Positions 1 through 6,057 of a DNA stretch of 6,057 nucleotides are shown here, one piece after another (positions within the stretch are counted from its first letter, which is position 1; each line of letters starts with the position of its first letter). A model generated the notes under the pieces. The model was not told the origin of the DNA. It worked only from the letters and a program-made list of their open reading frames with translations, and made no database searches. A program made the position numbers and the translations under genes. The DNA lies in assembly GCA_018267355.1 (NCBI GenBank), contig JAFDYP010000031.1:1-6057 (forward strand). Reading direction: 5' to 3'. Origin of the DNA: Bacteroidota bacterium. Its GTDB lineage: Bacteria > Bacteroidota > Bacteroidia > Chitinophagales > LD1.

Positions 1-2207
1 ATCTGGGCGTCAGGGGCTACCTTCACACCCATCCAACGCAAGTACATAGGATAAAGAGGAGTGCCATTCAGAAACTCCATCTGTGCCAATCCCTGCACTG
101 TATTGACCAGCCACCAGCGGAAGTAATACGTGCCCCATAGCGGATAATCTCCGGCCCGAAAACGGCCTATTACGATCCACTTGATCAAAACTGCTACTAG
201 AGAAAACAGCGGCGGCATCAGGCAGAAAAAACCCAACGCACCGAGTATGGCATATCCGTAGCTATCTGTGGCCTGCTGTATATAGTAGTACCCGAGATAT
301 GGCACGAATATCTGCAGGGCAAAAAGCGTATAAATACCTAGTAAGGCCACCGACTGGGCTAGCCAGCAGAGCAGGTAGCGTCTGGACGGGATAGTATGAA
401 AAATCCGCCTTTCTTTTTCGACGGTGGCCTCTGCCTGCTTGCTTTCCCAGTCAGTAATGAGGCTGCTCAGAGGCCTATGCTGGTATACATCTCTGATAGA
501 GGCTGTGATCAGGCCGCCCTCCCTGCGCATACGCGAAACGAAAGCGGCGGCCAGTAGAGAGTGCCCACCCATATCAGTAAAAAAATCATCGGACTCTTGT
601 ATGTCTCTTCCGGGGAAAATCCCTTTGAGTATTGTCTTTACCCGCTGAGGCAGTGGAGTATCGCTGTCTATCTGCTCTGGAGCTATCTGCTGAGCCGCCT
701 GATCAAATATGGCCGGACGGGGTAGCGATTTGCGGTCTACCTTGCCACTGGGCAGCCGCGGCATCTCCGGCATAGAGAGGATGACTGCCGGCACCATATA
801 CGGCGGCAATATCTTAACCAGTTCGCCACGTAGTATCTGCTCATCAAATTGTGCGGCATCCTCCATCTGCACATATCCTATCAACTCATCTTGCCCATTG
901 TTATCCTTGCGCACCGCCACGGCAGCAGCAGATACCCCTAACTGTGCATGCAGTTGATTTTCTATTTCTCCCAACTCAATGCGGTAGCCGCGCAGCTTGA
1001 TCTGGTCATCTATGCGCCCGTGAAACTCCACCTCACCATCGGGGTGCATGACCACGGCATCACCTGATAGATACATGATATCTCCGGGAAGCGCTGCCAA
1101 TGAGGCCGTCTTAGTCCGAAACTTATCAGCGGTGAGATCGGGCCTATTGACGTATCCCGAGCTCACACCCGGCCCCGTGATGACCAGTTGCCCCTTCTGC
1201 CCGAAGGGGACGAGCTCATATTGCTCATCCACTACGGCCATATTATAATTTGGCAGTGGTTTACCAATGGTTATCTTATCTCCGGCGCGCAGCTCGGTAT
1301 AGCTTGCACTGACAGTGGTCTCAGTCGGGCCATATCCGTTGAAAAATGTCCTATCGCCGGTTGCCCATTTACTGAGTACCTGTGGCGTGCAGGCCTCGCC
1401 TCCGGCATTGACGAGGCGGAGCGATGGGACATTTTCATCCATCACTGCCAGCAGGCTCGGCACAGCATGAAGGACCGTGATCTTTTGGCGGCGGAGTACA
1501 TCACTGAGTTCATCTACCACCTTTGCAGTGGTCGCATCCGCCACCCAAAGGGTCGCGCCCACGTGGTATCCTATCCAGACCTCCTCGCACCACATATCAA
1601 AAGACACCGAGAACCCTTGGTATACTTTATCGTCTTCGCGTATACCGAGCAGGGTGTTTTCGGCTCTGACCAGATGGGCTATCTGATAGTGCGCTATGGG
1701 GATGCCCTTGGGCCGGCCAGTACTGCCCGAGGTATACAAGATATAGGCCCGATCGTCCGGCTGCGGACCGGCAGGCGGAGTGATCTGACTACCGGCAGGT
1801 GGTATAGTGGGCACGCGTAGCACGGCACAGCCCATATCATCATCTGAGTCGGTAAAACAAGCAGCTGCGCCCACCTCGTGCAGTACCGTATGCACACGCT
1901 CCAGCGGCATCTCGCGGTCCAGGGGCACATAGGCTGCACCGGATTTGACTATACCGAGAATGGCTGCGTGCAGCTCCAGGCTGCGCGGCCACCATAGTCC
2001 TACAGAGGCTCCCCGGCCTATACCTTGGTCATGGAGAAACGATGCGATCGCATCCGTCCACCGGTCCAGTGCAGCATAGCTGAGAGCATCGCTACCAAAG
2101 ATCAGGGCCGTCTTGTGCGGACGCAGCGAGGCTGAGGCCCGGTACATATCGGCCAACGTCTCCCTGCGTATTAGATCCGGCCGTACAGGCCCGGTTATTA
2201 TACTCAT
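1..2207 (-). CDS. Pls/PosA-type single-module NRPS-like protein (A-T-membrane), partial at left edge
   Basis: This protein should activate an amino acid as its adenylate and load it on its own carrier domain at the membrane. In the window 735 residues are visible and the C-terminus is missing. The adenylation domain covers about residues 15-495, with A3 YTSGSTGRPKG (158-168), A4 FDMWCEEVW (203-211), A5 NGYGPTE (290-296), A7 SGD (381-383), A8 GRIDDQIKLRGYR (397-409) and A10 PSGK with Lys489. The carrier domain (about 510-585) has MGGHSL with Ser550 as phosphopantetheine site. Hydrophobic segments lie at about 610-640 and 652-682, followed by an YPLWGTYYFRWWL stretch and a GTPLYPMYLRWMG stretch. 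In Pls/PosA proteins such sequence precedes left-handed beta-helix-like C-terminal domains. No condensation or thioesterase domain is visible. The FDxxCEExW form of A4 fits the Pls/PosA group. An in-frame ATG at 2333, just after an in-frame TAA (2334-2336), would add 42 residues of unfamily-like sequence, so the ATG at 2207 is preferred. The domain call is firm; the subfamily is likely; the substrate and product are unknown. Confidence 0.92.
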   Translation of the reverse strand, partial: MSIITGPVRPDLIRRETLADMYRASASLRPHKTALIFGSDALSYAALDRWTDAIASFLHDQGIGRGASVGLWWPRSLELHAAILGIVKSGAAYVPLDREMPLERVHTVLHEVGAAACFTDSDDDMGCAVLRVPTIPPAGSQITPPAGPQPDDRAYILYTSGSTGRPKGIPIAHYQIAHLVRAENTLLGIREDDKVYQGFSVSFDMWCEEVWIGYHVGATLWVADATTAKVVDELSDVLRRQKITVLHAVPSLLAVMDENVPSLRLVNAGGEACTPQVLSKWATGDRTFFNGYGPTETTVSASYTELRAGDKITIGKPLPNYNMAVVDEQYELVPFGQKGQLVITGPGVSSGYVNRPDLTADKFRTKTASLAALPGDIMYLSGDAVVMHPDGEVEFHGRIDDQIKLRGYRIELGEIENQLHAQLGVSAAAVAVRKDNNGQDELIGYVQMEDAAQFDEQILRGELVKILPPYMVPAVILSMPEMPRLPSGKVDRKSLPRPAIFDQAAQQIAPEQIDSDTPLPQRVKTILKGIFPGRDIQESDDFFTDMGGHSLLAAAFVSRMRREGGLITASIRDVYQHRPLSSLITDWESKQAEATVEKERRIFHTIPSRRYLLCWLAQSVALLGIYTLFALQIFVPYLGYYYIQQATDSYGYAILGALGFFCLMPPLFSLVAVLIKWIVIGRFRAGDYPLWGTYYFRWWLVNTVQGLAQMEFLNGTPLYPMYLRWMGVKVAPDAQ

Positions 2208-2369
2208 ACTGTGACTTTTGCCCCTGCCAGCAGTCTCACTGCTCAGCGCTACAGGCTGCTCGTTAGAAGCACATACCTGAGATTGGTTTATCTTGACAAT
2301 AATATTTTTTTTTGCCCAAAGCAAGCGGAGCATTTATCTACACGTCCAATAGAGCAAATCTGACACCAA
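2208..2369. promoter_or_regulatory. Divergent intergenic region with AT-rich core, probable promoters
   Basis: These 162 bases separate the starts of the minus-strand NRPS-like gene and the plus-strand phosphopantetheinyl transferase gene, so promoters for both should lie here. The AT-rich core is at about 2287-2313 and includes a run of nine T at 2305-2313. On the plus strand TTGACA (2293-2298) and TATTTTTTTTTG (2303-2314) loosely resemble Bacteroidota promoter elements (TTTG and TAnnTTTG), but the spacing does not fit well. No clear operator or palindrome was seen. The call rests mainly on gene orientation and base composition. If the NRPS-like gene instead starts at 2333, only 36 bases remain between the two start codons. 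Confidence 0.4.
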
Positions 2370-3035
2370 ATGTCCATTAAGGTCCTTTCATACAGTTCCT
2401 TAGCTCCATGGAGCGATGCAGAGGTGGAGCAGGCGCTGAGCCTGATGCCAGAGTCAATGCGCCAGCGCATCGCCCGCTACCAGCATGCCCCGGAGGGCCA
2501 GTCGCGGCTGGCCGGCAGATTGCTGCTACGCCTGCTACTCCGGGCATATGACCTGCCCTTTACCCTGCATGATGTACGGTATACCTCGCTACATAAACCA
2601 TATGTGCATCCGGATTTTGATTTCAGCATTGCGCATACTGATGGATTGGTGCTTTGCGCAGGTACTACAAGAGGCAAGATCGGTATAGATGCAGAAAAGG
2701 TACGGGATATAGACCTGATGGACTACAGAGACGTGCTCAGCGATGTAGAGTGGGCCCTTCTGAGCGACTCCTCCCCGCAGGTCAACTTCTGGGATATCTG
2801 GACCCGTAAGGAAGCACTGGCTAAAGCAAGTGGAAAAGGCATAGCGATGGAGCTCGCAGAGATAGACACGACGAACCCAATAGTGTCCATAGAAGCAGAG
2901 CAATATAGGTGGCATCAAGTGAAATCAGCAGCGAACTTTGCGGCCCACCTCGCTGTTTATCAAGATGTGCCTGAGGCTGAGGTGCCATTGGTCGCGAGAG
3001 CGGTCACGACTCTGGAGCTTTTGGCCGCAGGGTGA
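2370..3035 (+). CDS. Sfp-type 4'-phosphopantetheinyl transferase
   Basis: The enzyme transfers the 4'-phosphopantetheine arm of coenzyme A to the conserved serine of carrier domains, in the cytoplasm with Mg2+. The 221-residue length is typical of the Sfp/Gsp/AcpT-like group. Visible motifs in order are a KPY triplet (76-78) in the substrate-binding region, FSIAHTDG (85-92) with His89, GIDAEK (105-110) with the metal-binding pair Asp107 and Glu109, and WTRKEALAKASGKG (144-157) with Glu148 and Lys152. All expected catalytic residues are present. An in-frame TGA at 2361-2363 makes the ATG at 2370 the first possible ATG start; there is no clear Shine-Dalgarno sequence. It diverges from the carrier-domain gene on the minus strand, and the likely target is Ser550 of that protein. 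It could also serve other carrier proteins elsewhere in the genome; the pairing is inferred from position. Confidence 0.93.
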   Translation: MSIKVLSYSSLAPWSDAEVEQALSLMPESMRQRIARYQHAPEGQSRLAGRLLLRLLLRAYDLPFTLHDVRYTSLHKPYVHPDFDFSIAHTDGLVLCAGTTRGKIGIDAEKVRDIDLMDYRDVLSDVEWALLSDSSPQVNFWDIWTRKEALAKASGKGIAMELAEIDTTNPIVSIEAEQYRWHQVKSAANFAAHLAVYQDVPEAEVPLVARAVTTLELLAAG

Positions 3036-3166
3036 GTAAAATCATGTATCTGATTGGTACAAAGGAATAACGAAGCAGATAGCTGAAAACGGTACTGGCT
3101 CGCAATACTTAGGGTTGGGTTTTCAGGTATTTTGAAGCAATTTTGGGCAACTTTTCACAGAATAAT
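3036..3166. other. Intergenic region, no clear element
   Basis: These 131 bases separate the phosphopantetheinyl transferase stop from the cytochrome start. I see no convincing hairpin terminator, RNA gene or repeat. The T-rich part at about 3117-3157, with TATTTTG at 3129-3135, may hold the cytochrome promoter, but it misses the Bacteroidota consensus spacing by one base. The gap suggests that the cytochrome gene is transcribed from its own promoter and not with the transferase. Confidence 0.3.
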
Positions 3167-4270
3167 ATGACCAGGTATATCAGGTTTGCGATCCTAGTTC
3201 TTTTTGCCGGAGGCATGGCAGCATATATAGCGGGCTGCCGGGGTGGTACCGACGGCCCGGTGATGCTCGACGTAGCAGCCAAGCCTTTTGAACTGCTATC
3301 GCAGTACCATTTCTTCAAGGGTAACACACATGATCTCAAACCTAATGCCAGACTGCTACCATATGACCTGAATAGCCCGCTCTTCACAGACTATGCTCAC
3401 AAGGCACGTTTCATCTACATGCCAGACGGCAAAACTGTAGACTATCAGGAGGAAACGGCGTTAAAGTTTCCCGTGGGTGCCTGCTTGATCAAGAACTTTT
3501 ACTACCCTGCCGATTTTCGCAAGCCGGAAGAGAACCGCCGTATCATAGAGACCCGGCTCCTCGTACACCGTGAGAGCGGCTGGGAGGCTCTCACCTATAT
3601 CTGGAATGAGGACCAGCAAGATGCCAAGCTCGATCTGGCCGGCGACATCAAAAAAGTAAGCTGGATAAATGAGCAAGGCGAAAAAAAGGAAACTGACTAT
3701 ATCATCCCTAATAAAAATCAATGCAAGGGCTGCCATTGGATCAATGGTGCTATCACGCCGATAGGCCCGAAAGTGCGCAACCTCAATAAGGAGTATGCCT
3801 TTGAAGATGGCAAGGCTAATCAGCTAAGTAAACTGACCAGTGCCGGCTTTATGAAGGGTATGCCGGAGCTGTCTAAGTGCGTAAAGATGGTAGCATATAG
3901 CGATACGACGGCTACACTGAATGACCGCGCTCGTGCCTACCTGGATGTCAACTGCGGCCACTGCCATAATCCCGGCGGTCCTGCCTATACATCGGGCCTC
4001 TATCTCAACTGGGATATGAAAGAGCTGGAGCATGTGGGTGTCTGCAAGACGCCGGTATCAGCAGGACGCGGTACGGGTAACCTGCTCGTAGATATCTCTC
4101 CCGGAGATCCCGCTCACTCTATCATGCCATTCCGTATGGCCTCTAATGACGCCGGCATAAAAATGCCGGAGGTGGGCCGCACTATGGTACACCAGGAGGG
4201 CGTAGACCTGATCACCAAATGGATAGCGGCCATGGATGGCGGCCCATGCAAGGCCAATAAGATAGAGTAG
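3167..4270 (+). CDS. Lipoprotein diheme c-type cytochrome, SO2930-like family
   Basis: This is a probable envelope-anchored electron carrier with two covalently bound c hemes; its redox partner is unknown. The 367-residue product starts with a lipoprotein signal, with a hydrophobic stretch and a lipobox Ile-Ala-Gly-Cys at residues 21-24. The heme-binding motifs are CKGCH (186-190) and CGHCH (263-267). Family-like stretches recognised from memory are LPYDLNSPLFTDYAHKARF (64-82), an ETRLLVHRESGWEA stretch (128-141), YIWNEDQ (144-150), NKNQCKGCH, PIGPKVRNLN, a DVNCGHCHNPGGPA stretch, TPVSAGRGTG and an IKMPEVGRTMVHQEGVDLI stretch. Methionines in the last third, such as Met320 or Met333, could be distal heme ligands. 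There are four cysteines outside the lipobox and heme motifs (106, 238, 293, 361), which could form disulfides. A TTG start at 3143 is open in frame, but the ATG at 3167 places the basic residues and hydrophobic core as expected for a lipoprotein signal. The family function is not firmly known; the heme-binding call is strong. Confidence 0.88.
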   Translation: MTRYIRFAILVLFAGGMAAYIAGCRGGTDGPVMLDVAAKPFELLSQYHFFKGNTHDLKPNARLLPYDLNSPLFTDYAHKARFIYMPDGKTVDYQEETALKFPVGACLIKNFYYPADFRKPEENRRIIETRLLVHRESGWEALTYIWNEDQQDAKLDLAGDIKKVSWINEQGEKKETDYIIPNKNQCKGCHWINGAITPIGPKVRNLNKEYAFEDGKANQLSKLTSAGFMKGMPELSKCVKMVAYSDTTATLNDRARAYLDVNCGHCHNPGGPAYTSGLYLNWDMKELEHVGVCKTPVSAGRGTGNLLVDISPGDPAHSIMPFRMASNDAGIKMPEVGRTMVHQEGVDLITKWIAAMDGGPCKANKIE

Positions 4271-4353
4271 CAGTCATCCGATTGTCATATTATTCTGAAA
4301 GATTGCAAAGAGGATTGCGGTTATTTACTTTCATAGTACACAAATGACCGGCT
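4271..4353. other. Short intergenic region before the M43 homolog
   Basis: These 83 bases separate the cytochrome stop from the start of the protease homolog. No terminator hairpin is evident. A TTG at 4304-4306 and TACTTTC at 4326-4332 are a weak approximation of a Bacteroidota promoter. An in-frame TGA at 4345-4347 fixes the ATG at 4354 as the first ATG of the next gene. Transcription together with the cytochrome gene remains possible. Confidence 0.3.
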
Positions 4354-5874
4354 ATGAAAAAACTATTCCTATTTGCTTCTTTTCTCCTAACTATGATGCA
4401 TGTCACTGCGCAGCGGTCGTCATTTTGCGCTACCGATCAATATACAGGAGCAAAGCTGACCAGCGATTCTAATCAAGCACTGGAGGCTTTTATCAAAAGC
4501 TATATAGAGCATCATCCTGCCCAGGGAGAGCGTAGTGGTTCTTATGTAATCCCTGTCGTATTCCATATCATACATGATGGGGGCAGCGAATTGCTGACCG
4601 ACTCTGTGATCATCACGGGGCTTAACCGGCTGAACGAGTTTATGAGTGCCAGTAATGCAGGGCTCGCCAGCGTAGTTCCGGCTTTTGACACCTTGATCGG
4701 TAATGCGCAAGTGGAATTTCGCCTGGCGCAAAAAGACCCGCTGGGAAACTGCACTAATGGCATAGAACGCATATACACCCAGGCCACTTATGTAGGCAAT
4801 GACTATACTAAAATAAATGACTGGCCGCGAGATAAATACCTAAATATATGGCTGGTAAAGGGTATCGATTATGACATCTCTTATTACGGCACACTAGGTT
4901 ATGCGTTTGAGCCTGGCACTGTAGCCAGTGCTCCTGCCATAGACGGTATTCTTGTCAAAAGTTTTATACTTCTACAGCTCAATGATCCTTATGACAGTGG
5001 CGTGCTCCCTCATATGGTCGGCCACTGGGCTGATCTGCTGCATCCCGAATCTGCTTGCACGGACACTATCAATGATCATGTAGCAGATACCCCGCCTATG
5101 CAATCTGCTATCAGCTGCAACCTGACACAAAGCATCTGCAATCCGCCTATCATAGAGAATGTGCAAAACATAATGGCAGGAAGCTCTTGCCCTCTTATGT
5201 TTACCAAAGGACAGGTAAACCGGATGTGGGCCGCTCTCAACGCCCCCACGGCCGGTAGAAACAACATCTCATCATCATCAAACCTATTGGCCACCGGCAC
5301 TGAGGTTTCCAATCCCGTATCTTGCGCCATACCTATCGCCGACTTCGCTGCCAGCACCCGCTATACATGTATCAATACGCCTGTGATTTTTACTGACGCT
5401 TCTTATAACGCCGATATCACAAGCAGAACATGGACATTCCCTTCTGATGCCAATACAAATACAACATCGGGTAAGGTGGCTACAGTTTCATTCAGCACAC
5501 CGGGATGGCATCAAGTCACTCTGCAGGTATCCAATACCAACGGCTCTGACCAGCTCACTAAAAATATGGTCTACGTAAATAATGGTAGTCAGACTCCGGC
5601 TCCTCTATTTGATGGATTTGAATATTCCACCCCACTACTGTCCCCTTGGCAGGTCATAAATTATGATAATAACAACACAGCTTTCCAACTCGTAAATAGT
5701 ACCGGGCATCATAGTCAATCCTGCTACAAACTGAATGAGGTCGACGCAAGCTATGAAGGCGACGTAGATATTCTGGCATCTCCCCCCCTGGACCTGAGTG
5801 CAATCGACACGACTAATGCTTCTATCTCTTTCGATTATTCCTTTGCCACCCTCAGACGCAGCTCATCTCGATGA
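4354..5874 (+). CDS. Secreted M43-family metalloprotease homolog with PKD domain, catalytic Glu missing, frameshifted at the 3' end
   Basis: This is a secreted pappalysin/cytophagalysin-type (M43) protein, probably without peptidase activity. The open frame gives 506 residues. A Sec signal peptide is at 1-20 (ends TAQ). The M43-like region covers about 60-300, with IPVVFHIIHDGG (66-77), KYLNIWLVKGI (161-171), the zinc-site equivalent HMVGHWADLLH (220-230) and a Met-turn-like IMAGSSCPLMFTKGQ stretch (273-287). The family motif is HExxHxxGxxH. Here the three histidines (220, 224, 230) are kept, but Met221 replaces the catalytic glutamate and Asp227 replaces the glycine. A serine-rich linker (306-309) leads to a PKD domain (about 327-408) and then a beta-sandwich-like region (about 418-500) of the type found in Bacteroidota secreted proteins. 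The last residues LRRSSSR are not family-like, because the frame is broken near 5849-5857 and coding continues in another frame. Family membership is confident; loss of activity is inferred from the motif. Confidence 0.85.
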   Translation: MKKLFLFASFLLTMMHVTAQRSSFCATDQYTGAKLTSDSNQALEAFIKSYIEHHPAQGERSGSYVIPVVFHIIHDGGSELLTDSVIITGLNRLNEFMSASNAGLASVVPAFDTLIGNAQVEFRLAQKDPLGNCTNGIERIYTQATYVGNDYTKINDWPRDKYLNIWLVKGIDYDISYYGTLGYAFEPGTVASAPAIDGILVKSFILLQLNDPYDSGVLPHMVGHWADLLHPESACTDTINDHVADTPPMQSAISCNLTQSICNPPIIENVQNIMAGSSCPLMFTKGQVNRMWAALNAPTAGRNNISSSSNLLATGTEVSNPVSCAIPIADFAASTRYTCINTPVIFTDASYNADITSRTWTFPSDANTNTTSGKVATVSFSTPGWHQVTLQVSNTNGSDQLTKNMVYVNNGSQTPAPLFDGFEYSTPLLSPWQVINYDNNNTAFQLVNSTGHHSQSCYKLNEVDASYEGDVDILASPPLDLSAIDTTNASISFDYSFATLRRSSSR

Positions 5875-6057
5875 CTCTACCGCCGATATTTCTGTATGGT
5901 TATCCAATGACTGTGGTGCCAGTTGGCACCGTCTATACCACATGACGGGTTCTTCCATTTTTAATGCTGGTTTGCAAACAGGATCCTATACGCCCGGCAC
6001 GGATGACCAGTATTGGCAAAATGTGTCAGTGCATATTCCTTCAACATATTGGTCAGC
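5852..6057 (+). pseudogene. Frameshifted continuation of the M43 homolog, partial at right edge
   Basis: After the break, the frame starting with GAC at 5855 stays open to the window end and reads 67 residues that continue the beta-sandwich region, including DDSTADISVWLSNDCGASW (about 5870-5926) and a DDQYWQNVSVHIP stretch. The Ser-Asn-Asp-Cys-Gly motif and the strand pattern match what follows an SFDYSFA segment in related secreted proteins. This frame has no good start of its own, so it is not a separate gene. Removing one C from the CCC run at 5849-5851 joins the two frames without a gap. The C-terminus, where a type IX secretion sorting domain would be expected in this lineage, lies outside the window. 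Confidence 0.8.

Noticed and set aside
1191..1209. Perfect hairpin with a 7-base stem and 5-base loop (CCCCTTC / GAAGGGG)
   Set aside because: It falls inside conserved coding sequence for a Pro-Phe-Gly-Gln-Lys-Gly stretch, with no T-run after it on either strand, so it is most likely a coding coincidence and not a terminator.
1188..1820. Plus-strand open frame of 210 codons
   Set aside because: It lies wholly inside the adenylation domain on the opposite strand, its translation has no recognisable domain, and the minus-strand frame contains all the core A motifs.
2288..2470. Minus-strand 60-codon frame overlapping the transferase start
   Set aside because: It is antisense to the transferase N-terminus and runs across the intergenic region; no motif supports it.
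3143..3166. TTG start for the cytochrome gene, eight codons upstream of the ATG
   Set aside because: The ATG at 3167 gives a standard lipoprotein signal with its basic residues at the N-terminus; the TTG start adds a polar stretch with no support.
5268..5279. Short TCA/ATC trinucleotide repeat
   Set aside because: Only about four units, encoding a serine linker between the M43 region and the PKD domain; too short to suggest phase variation.

Overview
The window looks like Bacteroidota DNA. The secreted proteins are of that type: a cytophagalysin-like M43 family protein with a PKD domain and a signal peptide ending in Thr-Ala-Gln, and a lipoprotein cytochrome. The plus-strand starts have little or no Shine-Dalgarno sequence. 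This placement is an inference from gene content; no RNA marker is present.

Layout: (1) 1-2207, minus strand: the N-terminal 735 residues of a large single-module NRPS-like protein (adenylation domain, carrier domain, start of a membrane region), cut by the left edge. It best matches the Pls/PosA type known from epsilon-poly-lysine synthase. (2) 2208-2369: a divergent intergenic region with an AT-rich core. (3) 2370-3035, plus strand: an Sfp-type 4'-phosphopantetheinyl transferase, the enzyme type needed to activate the carrier domain of gene 1. (4) 3167-4270, plus strand: a lipoprotein diheme c-type cytochrome resembling the SO2930 family. (5) 4354 to the right edge, plus strand: a secreted M43 metalloprotease homolog with PKD and beta-sandwich parts. 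It lacks the catalytic glutamate and is interrupted by a one-base frameshift near 5849-5857; its reading continues in another frame to the window end.

Genes 1 and 3 form a natural functional pair: an amino-acid-activating, membrane-anchored carrier enzyme and its activating transferase, divergently transcribed. The product is unknown. The cytochrome and the protease homolog are envelope or secreted proteins with no evident link to that pair. No RNA genes, mobile elements, CRISPR arrays or strong terminators were seen.
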